This document shows, one piece after another, positions 1-12,250 of a DNA stretch of 64,000 nt. The notes below the pieces were generated by a model. The model was not told the DNA's origin, did no database searches, and saw nothing but the letters and a program-made list of their open reading frames with translations. The stretch's first letter is position 1. Every line of letters starts with the position of its first letter. The position numbers and the translations under genes were made by a program. This stretch comes from Acanthopleura granulata (Eukaryota > Mollusca > Polyplacophora > Chitonida > Chitonidae): the NCBI GenBank assembly GCA_016165875.1, contig JABBOT010000003.1:36334672-36398671 (forward strand). Direction: 5' to 3'.

Positions 1-209
1 ACATTTCCCTGTTTTTGGTAAGAGACATATTCTGTTTACACAGACTTACTGCGCCACATTTGAAAAGGGAAGTCAAGCCAAGGATAGGGTGTCTGAAACT
101 TTGACCATTTGAAGATGTCAGTCAGACACTAAATGGCATGTTGACTGTAACAATATTCCCAATATAATAATTAGAGTTTACCCTTACAGAAAAACAGTAT
201 CTTGTATAC

Positions 210-560
210 CCTCTATGTATCCTGCCAGAGTAATACCGACAGCATGCCCTCCATGCTGACATATCCATCTGCCCCGGCCCGTGTCTTCTGTGACGTTCTC
301 TATGGTGACTGTGTAAACCTCTTCACCATTGACGTGTTGACATCCCCCTGATAACCCGACAGGTGATGATGGTGATACTGGTATTGAGGATGTACACTCA
401 CGAGAGACGTATATAAGGGAATAGGTGTGACCAACATGGCGCTGCCAGAGGAGAGCAGATCTATCACCCGCCGGTCTGGTTACCTTGCATCCGAGGGTAA
501 GTGGGCGACCAGTAAAAACATCCACCGGTGGTGTAATTGAGAGGCAGGATGATAACACCA
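210..560 (-). CDS. R1 exon 2: Ig V-like domain
   Basis: 351 nt, phase 1-1 if the boundary is placed by homology. It keeps four cysteines and the DTGRGRW segment shared with R3 and R4. The expected AG acceptor is GG. Compared with R3, one extra codon lies before the donor. Confidence 0.6.
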
Positions 561-805
561 CCGGAACAGAGACGTTATCACAAGTGTTAGCATTACTTGG
601 ATTTGACTGTTCCAGGGTTTTTCATCCTCTACATGATTCATGTATGCATTGAAAGTTTAAATGGCAATCACAACCAGCTTTAGCTTACTCTACTTCGCAC
701 CTAAGCGATGATACAGCTATTGATAAGCTTTTGTAAGTAGTACGTACCTTGCCACATACAAGCAAGCACAGTCAACAACACACGCCTCACTTTTGGTTCA
801 CCCAT
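210..805 (-). CDS. R1: 5' part of an Ig-domain receptor, running off the left edge
   Basis: Two exons are visible: a signal exon (748-805) and an Ig1 exon (210-560). The rest would lie left of base 1. The signal exon reads MGEPKVRRVLLTVLACMWQ and ends in phase 1 at a gtacgt donor. The Ig exon encodes a V-like domain with the family hallmarks: GRPLTLGCK, a central Cys pair (RECTSS...GGCQ), YTVTIENVTEDTGRGRW and a final Cys. It ends G|gtatac. By alignment with R3 the acceptor should lie at 561-562, but the sequence there reads ccgg|TG instead of ccag|TG, so the AG is lost. R1 may therefore be broken, use a non-canonical site, or carry a sequencing error. Ig homology is strong; whether the gene works is unknown. 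Confidence 0.65.
748..805 (-). CDS. R1 exon 1: signal peptide
   Basis: 58 nt from ATG (803-805) to a donor with the sequence GGCAAG|GTACGT. It encodes 19 residues plus one base. The LLTVLACMW core is hydrophobic. It aligns with R2 exon 1, which ends in the same CMWQ. Confidence 0.6.
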
Positions 806-1139
806 TTGCTCTCTGTTAGGCTTTGTGCTCTGTGTCACCCCCTAGGAATCTTTAGGAACTGAACGTAAATGTCTAACATGTACGTGTCAAGGTGTTTGGC
901 CTACTTATCTTTATTTCATTGAGTAAGAAGGAATGGCTCTGTCAGTATGAAATCATAATGGTTTGATGGAATACTACCCATATAGGTAGATTTAAACCCC
1001 TTCTCTATCTGATCTTCTCTGGTAAGCGATATGTGCCTGTCGCACCTAAACTACTGAACCTTGAACGAACGCCCAAATGCCTGAATACAATATAGCACGA
1101 CAGTATAACTCGAATTCCGCAGAAGTACACTGTCGTGGA

Positions 1140-1368
1140 TCAGTCTGTTAGCGCGCTAACGCGGCGTAATGACTCAGAAGCCTCCCACCAATGAGGGAGT
1201 CGGTGTGAGTTCAAGACCAGCTCTTACTGGCTTCCTCTCTGGCTGTATGTGGGAAGGTCTGCAAACAATCCGTGGATGGTTGTGGGTTTCCCACAGGCTC
1301 TGCCCGTTTTCCTCCCACCATGACGCTGGCCGCCCTCGTATAACACCAATGAAATAAATCAATCAATC
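1140..1368 (+). mobile_element. SINE copy
   Basis: It has a tRNA-like head (gttagcgcgctaacgc), a conserved middle (gagttcaagaccagctctta), a ctgcccgttttcctcccacc block and a tail of aataaatcaatcaatca. It belongs to the same family as the best copy at 16147-16410. Confidence 0.8.
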
Positions 1369-1452
1369 AGACGTACACTGTAGACATGCGTGGACTCAAC
1401 TATTACTGATATAGCGAACATACACATAACATCACACGCCACAGAATTGTAA

Positions 1453-2310
1453 GGGTACTACTATCGGAGAGGAAAATGATAAACAAATGGCTTGTTCAAC
1501 ACTTAGACGGCGACAGGCCTTACACAAGATCGAACAAAGAAACACAAAGGCGCTTGAATAAGTTCAATACATATATCTAAACAAAATAGACAAATATTAC
1601 AATTTACAATAATATACAAAAACAATAGATATCATTACAAAAATATATAGTTTCTTACTGATGATAGCGTCCAAATCCTGGTGGAATATTCAGGCGTGCA
1701 AAGGCGAATCATTGATTGACGGGTTGATTGTCGTGCTCGTGATGTTGAGCTGTCGATGTATGTTTCACCCATCGGGAATATACAGTTACTTATAGGGAAC
1801 ACTGGAATGACATATAGGTAATCGACCAAAAGAGACAATAAGCGATACAATTTCCGATATAACGTCTCAGGAAAATAGCAAGTAGAGAAGCACACGCTCA
1901 GAAAGTGCGACGTACAGAAAAATGGAGTACAAATTGACGTATGTGGAATGGCGTGAAAGCCGATATCTCCATACCCAGCAAAACAAGTGGACGAAAGTAA
2001 ACATGACTGCTTCCAAGTAGACATGAGGAGAAAGGCTGCGAGTATCTCGAATTCGTCGCTCATATTTACAGACTAACGTAACGAAAATTCTGGATCGTCT
2101 GATCGTAAACATGTTGACAACACAGGTATATCTTTCCAGAATGTACGTTCTATGACACGAAACTCATAAACAGAGAAGCCGGGAGAACACGCGACTGAAA
2201 TCCACTGTAGGCTATAATGTATACAACGGTCAAAATCTAGGTCAAACACTGACCCGGTTAGCGAAAAAGCAATTAAAAAAAACAAATATAATACTTTGAA
2301 GACGGGGTTC
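1453..2310 (+). repeat. Dispersed repeat A, copy 1
   Basis: About 0.9 kb. It is clearly similar, in the same orientation, to 21457-22475. Both start near atcggagaggaaaa and continue with gcctt acacaagatc-type sequence, an A-rich block and a tactgatgat-gcgtccaaatcc block. Both end near gacggggttcg. No transposase frame is seen, so it is probably a non-autonomous mobile element. Confidence 0.75.
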
Positions 2311-2757
2311 GGGGCGGACAAGCCAAACGGACAAACGTATCACGATAGCCACTACAGGCTTCTTTTAATAGGGGCTACTACTGTAAACGCAAACAACTTC
2401 ATCGGATATTACTCAGTGCCAGCGAGTTTTACAAGCAGGAACTAACTTTTACAAAAGTGCAGGTAAAAGCAAAAATGTACTTGGATAAAAGGAAACACAC
2501 AATGTGCAAAGGATACATGTGCGATTGCAACTATAATCTCTTTGGAATAGTTCTCCATTTTGAATGTAACATTACCTGTTAGACAGATGTCTAAAAGCTA
2601 ATATGAACCCATATGAAACTTGTCTGTGGGATAATAATTTCGCGACTGCCACAGCCACGTAATTCACGCAATGGTGGTTACAACGTCAGAAAACAACGGT
2701 AATCGGACTTCGTCCAAGCGGTGCCATTGTGGAGAACACAGGTGAAGTATTCGGCAA

Positions 2758-3050
2758 TTTGTGGTAAAGAAATATGGATTGAAGATTTAAACCCGATCTT
2801 CAATTTTTTTGATAGATTTTTTCAGTTCCGAGGCAACAAATTTTAAGGTAGGTCATAACACACACTCAATCGCGGATAATAAATACCTCATTGTGAAAGG
2901 CGACGTAACTATGAAAGTAATCAATCAGAACGTAAGATTATGTAAAGACCGATTAGCGGATATGACATGAATCGTGCTCTAAAAGCATTACCATTCTATC
3001 TTTTGAATGTATAGAACACAAGTCATGTACACTCTACGGATGCGAATTCA
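2758..3050 (+). repeat. Dispersed repeat B, copy 1
   Basis: The reverse complement of 63045-63363 aligns to this stretch almost from end to end. Shared blocks include gaagatttaaa, aacaaattttaaggtaggtc, cagaacgtaagattatgtaa and ggatatgacatgaatcg. Nature unknown; probably a mobile element fragment. Confidence 0.7.
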
Positions 3051-5688
3051 ATTCATTTATGGGCGGTTGGCTGCTGCCCCTTGTTTTGTGAGTGCACTGA
3101 CAACAACAAAGAGCTGGCAAGATGCCATAGTGTGGGGATTTTTCCTGCACACACAGCACGTCAAAGACAGACGAGCTGGATATCTTTAGAGACCACAGGG
3201 CTCAGAGAAAAACTTTTATCCAAAAAATTATTAAATGGTGTTTTTTGTTAAAATCTTCCAGCCTTACTGTTTCCACTACAACTTACGTTACACTTCCCGC
3301 AGTCTTCTCATTTAAGCGGTCGATGTGAATCGTTTTAAATCGTCATCCAACTTTGATCGAAGGCAAACGTTTTGCACAGGTAAGAGTAAATATCACCGAG
3401 GTCAAAATCCACATAAAGACCTGGCGGTTGTGGGAAATGATGGCTGTCTCTGGAGAGTGCTTTAGCTGATCACTGGGATATCAAGCTTTAAGATAAACAG
3501 ATACATAGTTACTTAATCTCGTCTACACAACAAAGTCTTTGAAACATGCTCAAATGAGATCACTATTATCTGTGGTTTATTTATTTATTTCATTTATTTT
3601 CAATTAGTTTTAATCATTTACAATGGTAGTCGAGTTTTCTGTTTGAAGGAAACGGAAGTGCTGGGAGTCAACCTCCGACGTTTCTTGAGCGTATGACAAA
3701 CCTCCTGAGTAGTTACAGCGTCGAAGAGATTCCTGTGCCATGCTATGGCCAGTCTCTCGTGACCAAACACGTTATACACGCTATGACAGTGAGTGTGTTG
3801 AAGACACCGGCATTCTCTCCACAACGACGGATCTCGATGTGCACATCAGCAAATAACAAAGAGGATACTATGTTCTTACCTGAGCAATTAACGAAAAAGG
3901 AAAACTGGTTTTACAAACACATGGGACACTGTTGCTTCATGTGATCTGATAACAACAGACGTCTTCTTCCAGACCACTGACCTTCACATGAGTAATAAAC
4001 TCACTTTTTTATATGAGCAAACAACAGGAAACTGGGCTTACGGTGCCCTTACACCAGCAAACAGTACGCTGTGTTCTTTCTCGGGCCAGTAACCAAGACG
4101 GCACCCTGTTCTTACATGAGAAAACGTTGGACATGCACTCTTTATTTTCGGGATCAGATACACTGTCTGGTTAGAAGCTAAAACAAGCAATACACTTCGG
4201 CTTCACAAGAGAACATAACAAACTGTGGCCATACATTGTGTGTTCTCATTAGCATGTACCTTCAAACGAAACAGATAGCAAGACGTACATTTTAAATTCG
4301 CATGGACAAATAACGAGAAGTCGGCCTATAAACAGCCTATCCACAGGAGCAGATGACAAGCATGTGCACGGATTCTTCATAACGCTGTGGCATTTTCATA
4401 TATGCTGTTTCCAGGAGGTTCTGATGGAGATGACACCTGATCAGTGAGAACTTCGTAATGGGCACCTGATGAAACAATACAGAATTGTGCAATGACACAT
4501 GCAAGTTCATAAGTGTAATTCAGACTAGTTGAATATTTCCATATTTAACTCAGAAATGGAACGCTTGAAAATACGTCCATGATACATTATAAGATGTCCA
4601 GGAAGTGTCAACTGGATGATTGATTACAAGCGGGCTAAAATAGAAGTAACCGTTTTTATTCTAGAGAGAAATGAGCATATTCTACTGAATGTGTTCACCT
4701 CAATTCTGCCGGGCTGAAATATGCACATTACCGCCCCTCCTCTTCCCAGAGACCAAATATTTATATAAATTTCTTATACAGTTATACTAGGGCTAGTTGA
4801 AATGTCCAGATCTTCATAGTCACATGAAAGAAAAATATATTTTATCTTAATCCGCTTATTTCCGAGGAATTAGAAAGCAATCTCCACACAGGCCTTTGAT
4901 GACAGGCAGAAAGAAAAACTATATTTGTGGTACAACCTAGGCTTTTTGTTCCGGTTTGAAACGGTTAAGATTGTCATCAAGTCATACTGAAGGTATTGTT
5001 GATATTAAGAAAGAAAAAATTCACAGTAGCATTACCAGTTGAAGGTACTTCACTGTCAGTCAATTCTTCGGCAACCCAGCCTTGCACGGCTCTACGGGAA
5101 GAAATAACATACACCTAGGTGAAGTGATTTATTTTTCAGCTGTTGTTGACGGTTTTTTTTAAAGTAAACTGACAGGCCAGTCCATGATTTATATACTCGT
5201 ATATACCTAGAGTCTTCAAACACGCCTACGACATCTGCCGATGCGAAAAGAATAGAGTCCAAGCTTTCCATCGCTGGCTCCGTTAACATAATTATATCCA
5301 CATCGTTTATATCATATTTTCCGTGTGACGTTTAATGGGCAGACATCTTTTTAAGGTTGCTCTACAAAAATTAAATTCAATGATATTATAATGTTATTGC
5401 GTAACAGCCATGTTTGTAAGGTACTGTGTAAGAAGTATATTTAACGTGACTTTCAGATTTTATCTAGTCTTTACCTATAAGCGGCTGTTTCTTGTTTTGA
5501 TTTAGAATATTGTCATTTACATGTGTTCAGGCAATGTTTCCGACAGTCCAAGGTGTTATCAGTGCGTTGTGGCTGAAATACAACCAATGTGACCTTAAAC
5601 TAAATGAAACCGATAGAACAACCAAAAGCTACATATATACATCTAAGGCATCCTAATATATTGTACACAATGACGCTTTGATAAACGC

Positions 5689-5735
5689 TCACTCCGTGCC
5701 TTGATCCGTAGCATGTTGGTTTTCCGGGCGGTGAT
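5689..5735 (-). CDS. R2 terminal tail exon
   Basis: The acceptor is cgttttcag|ATCACC, phase 1. It encodes DHRPENQHATDQGTE and a TGA. There is no tyrosine, so no phosphotyrosine signalling is expected. A related but shorter exon is present downstream of R3 (42553, DHRAGG then stop). Confidence 0.5.
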
Positions 5736-8700
5736 CTGAAAACGAAAGAGGAACAACACAACCCGTAATTGTGCATTAAACCATGGATATAAAACCGAGA
5801 AGTCCCACATGTATTACCTTTATGATAAACCATTAACGTAATTCCATGTAATTTTCAAAGCATAAGGAGTATAACTGACAAATACGTGTGAGTAGGCACA
5901 ATGAATGAACTGGTACTTAAACTGGTTATAAATATACATCTCTTAAGACAACTGTTAATGAGCAAAACAGCTGTATGTTTAAAAGTTTACCTTTGTAAGA
6001 TTTTAACTTTGCTTTTATCCAAAGCCAACAAATAACGGAGACACCGAAGAGAAGAACGACGGCGATACCAGCGACAAACCCCATACCAAACATGGCCGCT
6101 TTCGTAAGGCAGGTATCATGAGGGTTGTTATTTTCTTAAAGAAAGAAAAGAAGCTTTTGACATTTGCTTTGCACAAAGCAGATGTCTGGTAGGTTACAAA
6201 GCTGTGATTAACGCTCCCGCGATTGGGAATATAAACAATACAAATAAGTAAGCTCTGATTTTTCACCCAGGCTATCAGAATTAACCCATTCACCTTTGAC
6301 AAGTTACAGACGAGCTTCTGACATGCACACATTCAAATCGTACTGAATTTTGGCTATTCGCCTATACGTTGCACATGCTCAATTCGACCAGTTCGGTTCA
6401 AGATTTGGCTCCGAATTTTTGAGTGCTAGAGCACCGATTGGATAATACTGCCACACAGACAGTCTAGGTTGTTGATACACTGTAAATTTCTATACTGTCA
6501 TTTTACACCCAGATAAAATATATCAGAATTTTACCTGCATTGGATACAACTGAAAACTTTTTGCGCACTGAGACTACCCTTCCCTCCCCCGCACTGGAGG
6601 TCACCAAGGTGACAAAATGCTATTACCTCACTTTCAGGGGCAAGACCTGGAGAAAATGGTGGTCATGCTGTGTTGAATATGTGATATGATGTAGACAAAA
6701 GTCCCAGCTGTGCGTGACGGCATGGCGTACCAATACGTGAAGGTTTGGTGATATTTATTTTGGGTGTGAAAGTTGACAAATGCACTACATAAATAGTAAG
6801 GAATATCATTGCGCTCGTGTTAACTACAGGAAACAGGCCTAGTTTTGCCGTATCACCTTTATTGTGTTCAGGCCAAGTTGTAAGTGTGTGAGAAATATCT
6901 TAGACTGTATTTGTGAATATTTGATCATGGCTGATGCCAACCATAAGCTCCCTCCTTCCCAATTTACTCTCCCCTCCCCCCTTTTCAAGTACAATTTCCT
7001 TCACAAACTTAACAGGCTTGATTTTTTTACTCTCATTGGCACAGGTGATTCCAAGATTGAATTTGTCTGATCACAACAGCTTTAGTGTGTATATATAAAG
7101 GCATACCAAGTTATTTTTATCCCATTTTCTGCAAGGCTTACACGTTAATCTTACTTTAACAATGTATATTTATCTATTGTCAATCTTCCACATGCAAAAT
7201 GACTCAAAAAACATTATATTTGCTGATAGCATGTATTAAAATAGGCCTAAAAGTTGAGCTGCCTGTCATGTGTGAGACAATTTAGTTGAAAGTGCCGTCT
7301 TTGTATAACAATAAGAAAAGTGTCAACTTTTGGAACAGTTAGTGAGTGCATGTACAAATGGGAGTAGGGATAGCAGTTCTTGTATAGCTTCACTCCAGTA
7401 GATGAGAGGTGTCAAAATTTTAGTTTCTAATAACGAGAAGTGCTTCATTTTAAGGAAAAACAGGACTAGCATTCATTTCTGCAGAACTGAAATTTCATAC
7501 TCCCGCCTACACAAATCACTATTTCCCAGAAACCAAAAAAAATCATCCTGGGTGGGCGCCCAGATACAGCCCTCTAATTTCTACTTTTGCCCTAAAGCAT
7601 ATGATATTTGGGTTTGAGTGTCATCATCATATGAAGATATTATTGACACAAAACTGAGAAACTTTGCTCCTCTTATTGGTTGCAAATGCACATTTTGACT
7701 AGTTGGGTCCAAGATTTGCCTCCGAATTGATGAGGGCAGGAACACCGGTTGGGTAATACACAGACAGCCTAGGTTGTTCATACACTATAAATTTCTATAC
7801 TGTCTCATCAAGAGTGAGATAGGCGAACGATTTTTGTCAGGAAGACCCTACCAACAGTGAGAGAGGCAAAAATTTATTCTCAGGAAGGTCCCACCAAGAG
7901 TGAGAGAGACGAAGACTCATTGTCAGCAAGATCCCACCAAGAGTGAGAGTGGCGAACACTTATTGTCAACAATATCTCATCAAGAGTCAGAGTGGCGAAT
8001 GCTTATTGTCAGGAAGACCCTACCAAGAGTGAGAGAGGTGAACACTTATTGTCAAAAAGGCCCCACCAAGAGTGAGAAAGGCGAACATTTATTGTCACCA
8101 AGGCCCTACTAAGAGTGAGAGAGGCGAACACTTATTGTCACCAAGGCTATACCAAGAGTGAGACGGGTGAACACTTATTGTCACCAAGGCCCTACCAAGA
8201 GTGAGAGAGGCGAACACTTTTTGTTAGCAAGGGTTACTCGGGTTACCATGCCTATATATGTAAAGATTTATTTATTTATTTATTTGATTGGTGCTTTACA
8301 CCATACTCAAGAATATTTCACTTATACCACGGCGGCCAGCAATATTATGGGAGGAAACCGGGCAGAGCCCGGGGAAAACCCACGACCATCCGCAGGTTGC
8401 TGGCAGATCTTCCCACATACGGCCGGACAGGAAGGAAACATGAGCTGGTCTTGAACTCACAGCGACCGCATTGGTAGGAGGCTTCGGCCATTGTGGATGT
8501 AAAGAAGACTTATTATCATCCATTATACAAACAGCGACCAAAGCTGAAAACATGTACGAGAGAAGCAGTCATCAGGTGTTAAGGATGCACAATGGCGATA
8601 TTTTTTGGGTAGCATCCAAATCAAGTTCCAAGCTCATAATTTTCAAGTAAGTTCCAGGAAGAATACAAATAAGTGCCTCTGAATCCCCCTTTTAAATGTA

Positions 8701-10096
8701 AAATACTGATGTAATACTCATGGTTTCCAGGCCAGGACAAGAGGAGTGAGATACAGCTATGACAACCGTAAAACAGGTCGCCTAATGTCCATACGTATAG
8801 ACTTAAAATGAAAAGACAAAAATAGATTGAAGGCGTTTGAAGGTTGTTTTCGGTTACTTGTACACACTCTTCGCTTGAATGAATGCTTATTGTTTAACGC
8901 CCTACTCAAGAATACTTATACAAAGGCGGTGTCTCATTGGTGCAGGACGGATTTCCACCGTATCTTTTATCTGGTACTGCCTCACCGAGACGACTTGCCG
9001 AAGACACCCAACAAGCCCCCTCACCCAGTCACATTATACTGACACCGGGCCGACCAGTCCACTCTCTATCCTCTTATTGCTGAGCGCCTAGCGAGGAGGC
9101 AGGATGTACAATTTTTTGAAGTCTTTCCATGATAGTTCCATAAGACGATGTGAATCTTCACAGTCAGTTCAGCCTTGGAAGCCCCGGGATTTGAGAAAGT
9201 CAACGCTTGTTGATATACCCTATAGATTCCCGACGAAAAACTGTTAACAGGAAAGGCATCCAAATGTTCATTACAAACTTATGATGAAGGCATGATGTGC
9301 CTAAATTTCGTTCATAACCGAAGCCAAAAACTTACACATTGCATTTGTCAGTAAGCATTTGATATTCAGTGTTAAATACAAACTTCGTCCTGCATACTGA
9401 CATGTACATCTGCCCAGACCCATGTCTTCTGTGACGTTCCTTATGGTCACTTTGTAAACCTCTTTACCGAGTTGACAACCCGCTGATAACCCCCCTGGTG
9501 ATAATGGTGATACTGGTATTGACGAGCTACACACACGGGTGGGGTATATATAGGAGTAGGTCGAATCAACATCACGGGTCCAGATGAGAACAGTGTCGTC
9601 ACCTGTCGGTCTGATTATCTTGCACTCCAGAGTAAACGGACGACCGGAGGCGACATTTCCTGGTGCTGGCACTTTACAAAACAGATACGGAACAAATGAC
9701 TAGGTTAAAAGTAAGCGAGGCTTTCTGTTGGCAATCGCCACTCTTCGACAAGGCAAGTACTACTTACACAGGCCAACTGCGTCGCAATTTACGAGGGAAG
9801 AAGCCCAAACAGTGAAGTTTACAGCATACATTGTTTCCTTCCTTCTGGAAAGGTCCATACACTAGGCTACTACCATTGCAGCAATTTTGCACAGTATTTA
9901 CCACTAACATCCAGAGTAGCACCGTCCAGACAGCCTCCATACAGGCATATCCATCTTAATAAATTTAATCCACCGTTAGCCAGTTATTGGTAAATAAATA
10001 TAAGTATAAATCAGTAAATGTAAAAAAGTAGTACTTACCTTGCCACATACAAGAAAGTATGGTCACACAGCTTGGCGTTATTTTTTGCTCACTCAT
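5689..10096 (-). CDS. R2: Ig receptor with single Ig domain, membrane exon and short tail; probably incomplete
   Basis: Four exons can be supported: signal (10039-10096), Ig1 (9336-9671), membrane (5991-6134) and tail (5689-5735). The Ig1 exon keeps GRPFTLECK, the extra Cys pair (RVCSSS...AGCQ) and the TVTIENVTED-type strand as KVTIRNVTEDMG. Its donor is a strong gtaagt in phase 1 after a T. The membrane exon has MGFVAGIAVVLLFGVSVICW, and the tail reads DHRPENQHATDQGTE then stop. No FN3 or second/third Ig exon was found between 6134 and 9336, apart from an Ig-like scrap near 9145-9245. Joining Ig1 directly to the membrane exon would create TAA at the junction. So either an exon is missed or R2 is a decaying gene; the latter is more likely. 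Confidence 0.55.
5991..6134 (-). CDS. R2 transmembrane exon
   Basis: 144 nt, phase 1-1, acceptor ttctttctttaag|AAAA and donor CAAAG|gtaaac. It encodes a short acidic/polar stalk, then MGFVAGIAVVLLFGVSVICW, then a basic stop-transfer (WIKAKLK). The GVGFAVG/GVSV-type membrane sequence matches the R3 and R4 membrane exons. Confidence 0.7.
6368..6500 (+). repeat. Direct repeat C, copy 1
   Basis: About 130 bp, matched at 7680-7803. Shared blocks include ttggctccgaatt, cacagacag, ctaggttgtt and taaatttctatactgtc. Both copies lie in the presumed large R2 intron. Confidence 0.7.
7680..7803 (+). repeat. Direct repeat C, copy 2
   Basis: Matches 6368-6500. It is followed immediately by the 43-bp tandem array. 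Confidence 0.7.
7806..8230 (+). repeat. 43-bp tandem array
   Basis: About nine to ten units built on caccaagagtgagagaggcg and aacacttattgtca. The last units are nearly identical and the first ones more diverged. Frames that run through it are artefacts. Confidence 0.85.
8268..8490 (-). mobile_element. SINE copy, reverse orientation
   Basis: Starts with the reverse of the tail (tttatttatttatttg), then tactcaagaatatttcactt, the cggcggccagc block and ctcacagcgaccgcattgg. Confidence 0.85.
9145..9245 (-). pseudogene. Possible Ig-domain scrap in R2
   Basis: The frame reads SSGIYRVYQQALTFSNPG followed by ASKAELTVKIHI. This resembles the last strands of the family's third Ig domain (SGVYQIEATNSIGSS...EVTITV). 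The nearby ttaacag acceptor is in phase 2, not the required phase 1, and no donor fits. It could be chance. Confidence 0.3.
9336..9671 (-). CDS. R2 Ig1 exon
   Basis: The acceptor is tttgtaaag|TGCC and the donor ATGT|gtaagt, both phase 1. It encodes a V-like Ig domain with four cysteines. The otherwise conserved Trp before the last Cys (GRGRWIC) is replaced (GLGRCTC). Without splicing, the frame reaches a stop at 9301-9303, which would give a secreted single-Ig product. Confidence 0.7.
10039..10096 (-). CDS. R2 exon 1: signal peptide
   Basis: 58 nt, ATG at 10094-10096, ending GGCAAG|gtaagt in phase 1. It encodes MSEQKITPSCVTILSCMWQ. It has the same length and the same final CMWQ as R1 exon 1. 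Confidence 0.65.
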
Positions 10097-10539
10097 TTGC
10101 GCTTTTTTTTTTTAACCGTTTTGCGGTTAAAATACCTGTTTGGGCATGTCTGGAAATCTCTGTTCATATGACGGGTTAGGGTCATGGTACTAGTCAAACT
10201 TTGTTAAGTGAATGACCTACTTTTTTACTTGCTTCTCCCTTTATTCCATTCACAGGCTAACCGTTGCTTAGTAACCCTGTCACTATAAAAATATTAAGGT
10301 AACATTGAATAGGACCCGAGAAGTATCGCACATTTAGTCCCCGTCTGTGTCTGCTCTTCTCCGGAAAATTGCATGTATCTGTCTTCGGTAAGATACTGGA
10401 CCTTGAACATACCCCAAATTTGTCCATGCACAGTACAACACATAGGTATTTCTGGGTTTCCTAAACAGGTATGTTACACTTCAGGGCACATCTGTTCACT
10501 ATGTAATACACATACTGTATACAACTCTGGACTAATCAG

Positions 10540-11570
10540 TGGGGGGCACCACTGATATAGAGAATATGTTCATAACGACATACATTTAAGCCATAGAAAT
10601 CTCCAGTACAGAGTAGCCCTTGGACATTAACATGACAGACTTGTAAAATGGAAAAGCCCATACAGAAAGTAGATAAGTTGTACTTTAACAGAACTTTTCT
10701 GGTATAGACAGACGACGGAGAGCCCATATAGGGACAACCACATGTAGTGAGACATGTCTCTTTTGATACAGGACTGCCCTGGTAAACACAGACAACAGAA
10801 TGGCCAAATGGGGAAACCACAGAGGAAACGAGTACGTATTAAGGTAACTCAACAGAGAACGACTCTTTATAGGTCCTCCATTATAAAGGCTACGGGCTTA
10901 ATGGGAAACCTAACTGTAATAGCGTGTACAGGAAAATCACACACCGGAGAACGCCACTTTATCGGCCTGTCCCTCAATACAGAGACTACAAATTGACCAA
11001 ATGGGGAAACCACTGGGCCAACAAGTACATAACGTCACACAACAGAGGACGCCTCTTTATAGGAGGGCTCCTCTGTAGACAGACGACTCACAGATAGAAT
11101 GGGGAAACACACTGAGGCAGTGAGCACACGCGTTTTTACAGGGAAACCTTGGTATATGCAAAAAAGATTGACCAAATGGGAAACCCACTGACATCATTAG
11201 TATAGCAGGCACGTCGTGCCACATGTGAAAGAACGCCTCTTTACAGGGCAACCTTGGCATACATCGAGGTCAGACTGAATGGTAGGGGAAGCATACATGT
11301 GATATTTCTTTAGACTGTATATACTAGGTTCAAATCGTGAGCAAATGAGTTATACGTCACTACTTTATGGTGGGATGAAACCGGGCAGGGCAAAACTTCC
11401 TTATAAGACTGCCCTAATATGTGCAGAAACCACACTGGCCAAATGAGGAAACCTACGATGATGGCGACTACATGATATAGCACACTAAATAAAGCCTCTT
11501 TTAAAGGATTGCCTTAAGGCTTGTATACTGACCAAATGGAGACACCTATACCGGGATAACGAGAACATAC
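10540..11570 (+). repeat. Degenerate tandem region
   Basis: Blocks recur roughly every 110-130 bp: tgaccaaatggggaaaccac, a short spacer ending cacacaacagaga/gga, then cgcctctttatagg. Units are strongly diverged. Period and copy number are estimates by eye. Confidence 0.6.
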
Positions 11571-11999
11571 ATGTATATCTAAAGACGATTTCTTACCAAT
11601 TGCTCTTAGCCCGTAACCCCATTGAGGTTAAGTGCATTCTAAATGTTCTACAGCTGAATGCTTTTGACAACATCTGTGATCTTGGTGCAGTTTCTACACT
11701 GACATTACCATTGCTAAGGTACTCGTTAGGAAAGTCAGTGAAATGTTTGGACTACAACAGAATTTGTACCCAGCATTTGTTTAATATCTGAGCAATTTAT
11801 GCAAGTGCTATTGCTGTCTATTTAGTTAACCCGGGACAAATTTATGACTACGTTGTAGGATGCTGTTGTTTCACACTTAAGCATCGAACTGGAGGTGCTC
11901 GTTAAGCCAGTTAGACGAGGTTTGGCTCCGATTACTGGACACTGTACCCAATACCATAAAGCGTAATCTTTGTCAAACAACCTCTAACCTACATCTCTG

Positions 12000-12250
12000 C
12001 GCCTCCGTGGCTGAGGAGGTTAGCGCACTAATGCAACGTAGTCCCAACTGCCTTTCGGTGCGATCGCTGTGAGTTCAAGCCCAGCTCATGCTGGCGTCCT
12101 CGCCGTTCGTGCGTTGACAGGTCTGCCAATAATCCACGGATGGTCGTGGGTTTCCCCCGGACTACGACCTGTTTCCCCATCAGCCTAATGTTGGCTGCCG
12201 TCGTAAAGCGAAATATTCTTAAGTACGGCGTAAAACAGCAATCAAATAAG
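12000..12250 (+). mobile_element. SINE copy
   Basis: The head is gcctccgtggctgaggaggtt, the core gagttcaagcccagctcatg, and the end aaatattcttaagtacggcg, with a short A-rich tail. Confidence 0.85.

Larger units (their letters stand above)
806..5688. other. Intergenic stretch between R1 and R2
   Basis: No exon can be supported here. The stretch holds one SINE (1140-1368), copy 1 of an about 0.9-1 kb dispersed repeat (1453-2310) and one copy of an inverted dispersed repeat (2758-3050). Open frames here are short and show no recognised domain. One at 5092-5301 (minus) was checked as a possible tail exon and not accepted. Confidence 0.5.

Noticed and set aside
1635..2112. Minus-strand frames of 80-140 codons
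   Set aside because: They lie in dispersed repeat A and the frames are not preserved in its second copy.
5092..5301. Minus-strand frame with FEDSRYIRVYKSW as a possible extra tail exon of R2
   Set aside because: No fitting acceptor or paralogous exon.
6545..6625. Minus-strand reading VVSVRKKFSVVSNAG with a phase 1 donor, as a possible R2 Ig2 exon
   Set aside because: It resembles only a short part of Ig2, has an in-frame TAG just upstream, and lacks both cysteines.
7900..8230. CRISPR-like array
   Set aside because: Units are contiguous without unique spacers, and this is an animal genome.
7900..8454. Frames with repeated SGEHLL-type words
   Set aside because: Products of the 43-bp array and the adjoining SINE.
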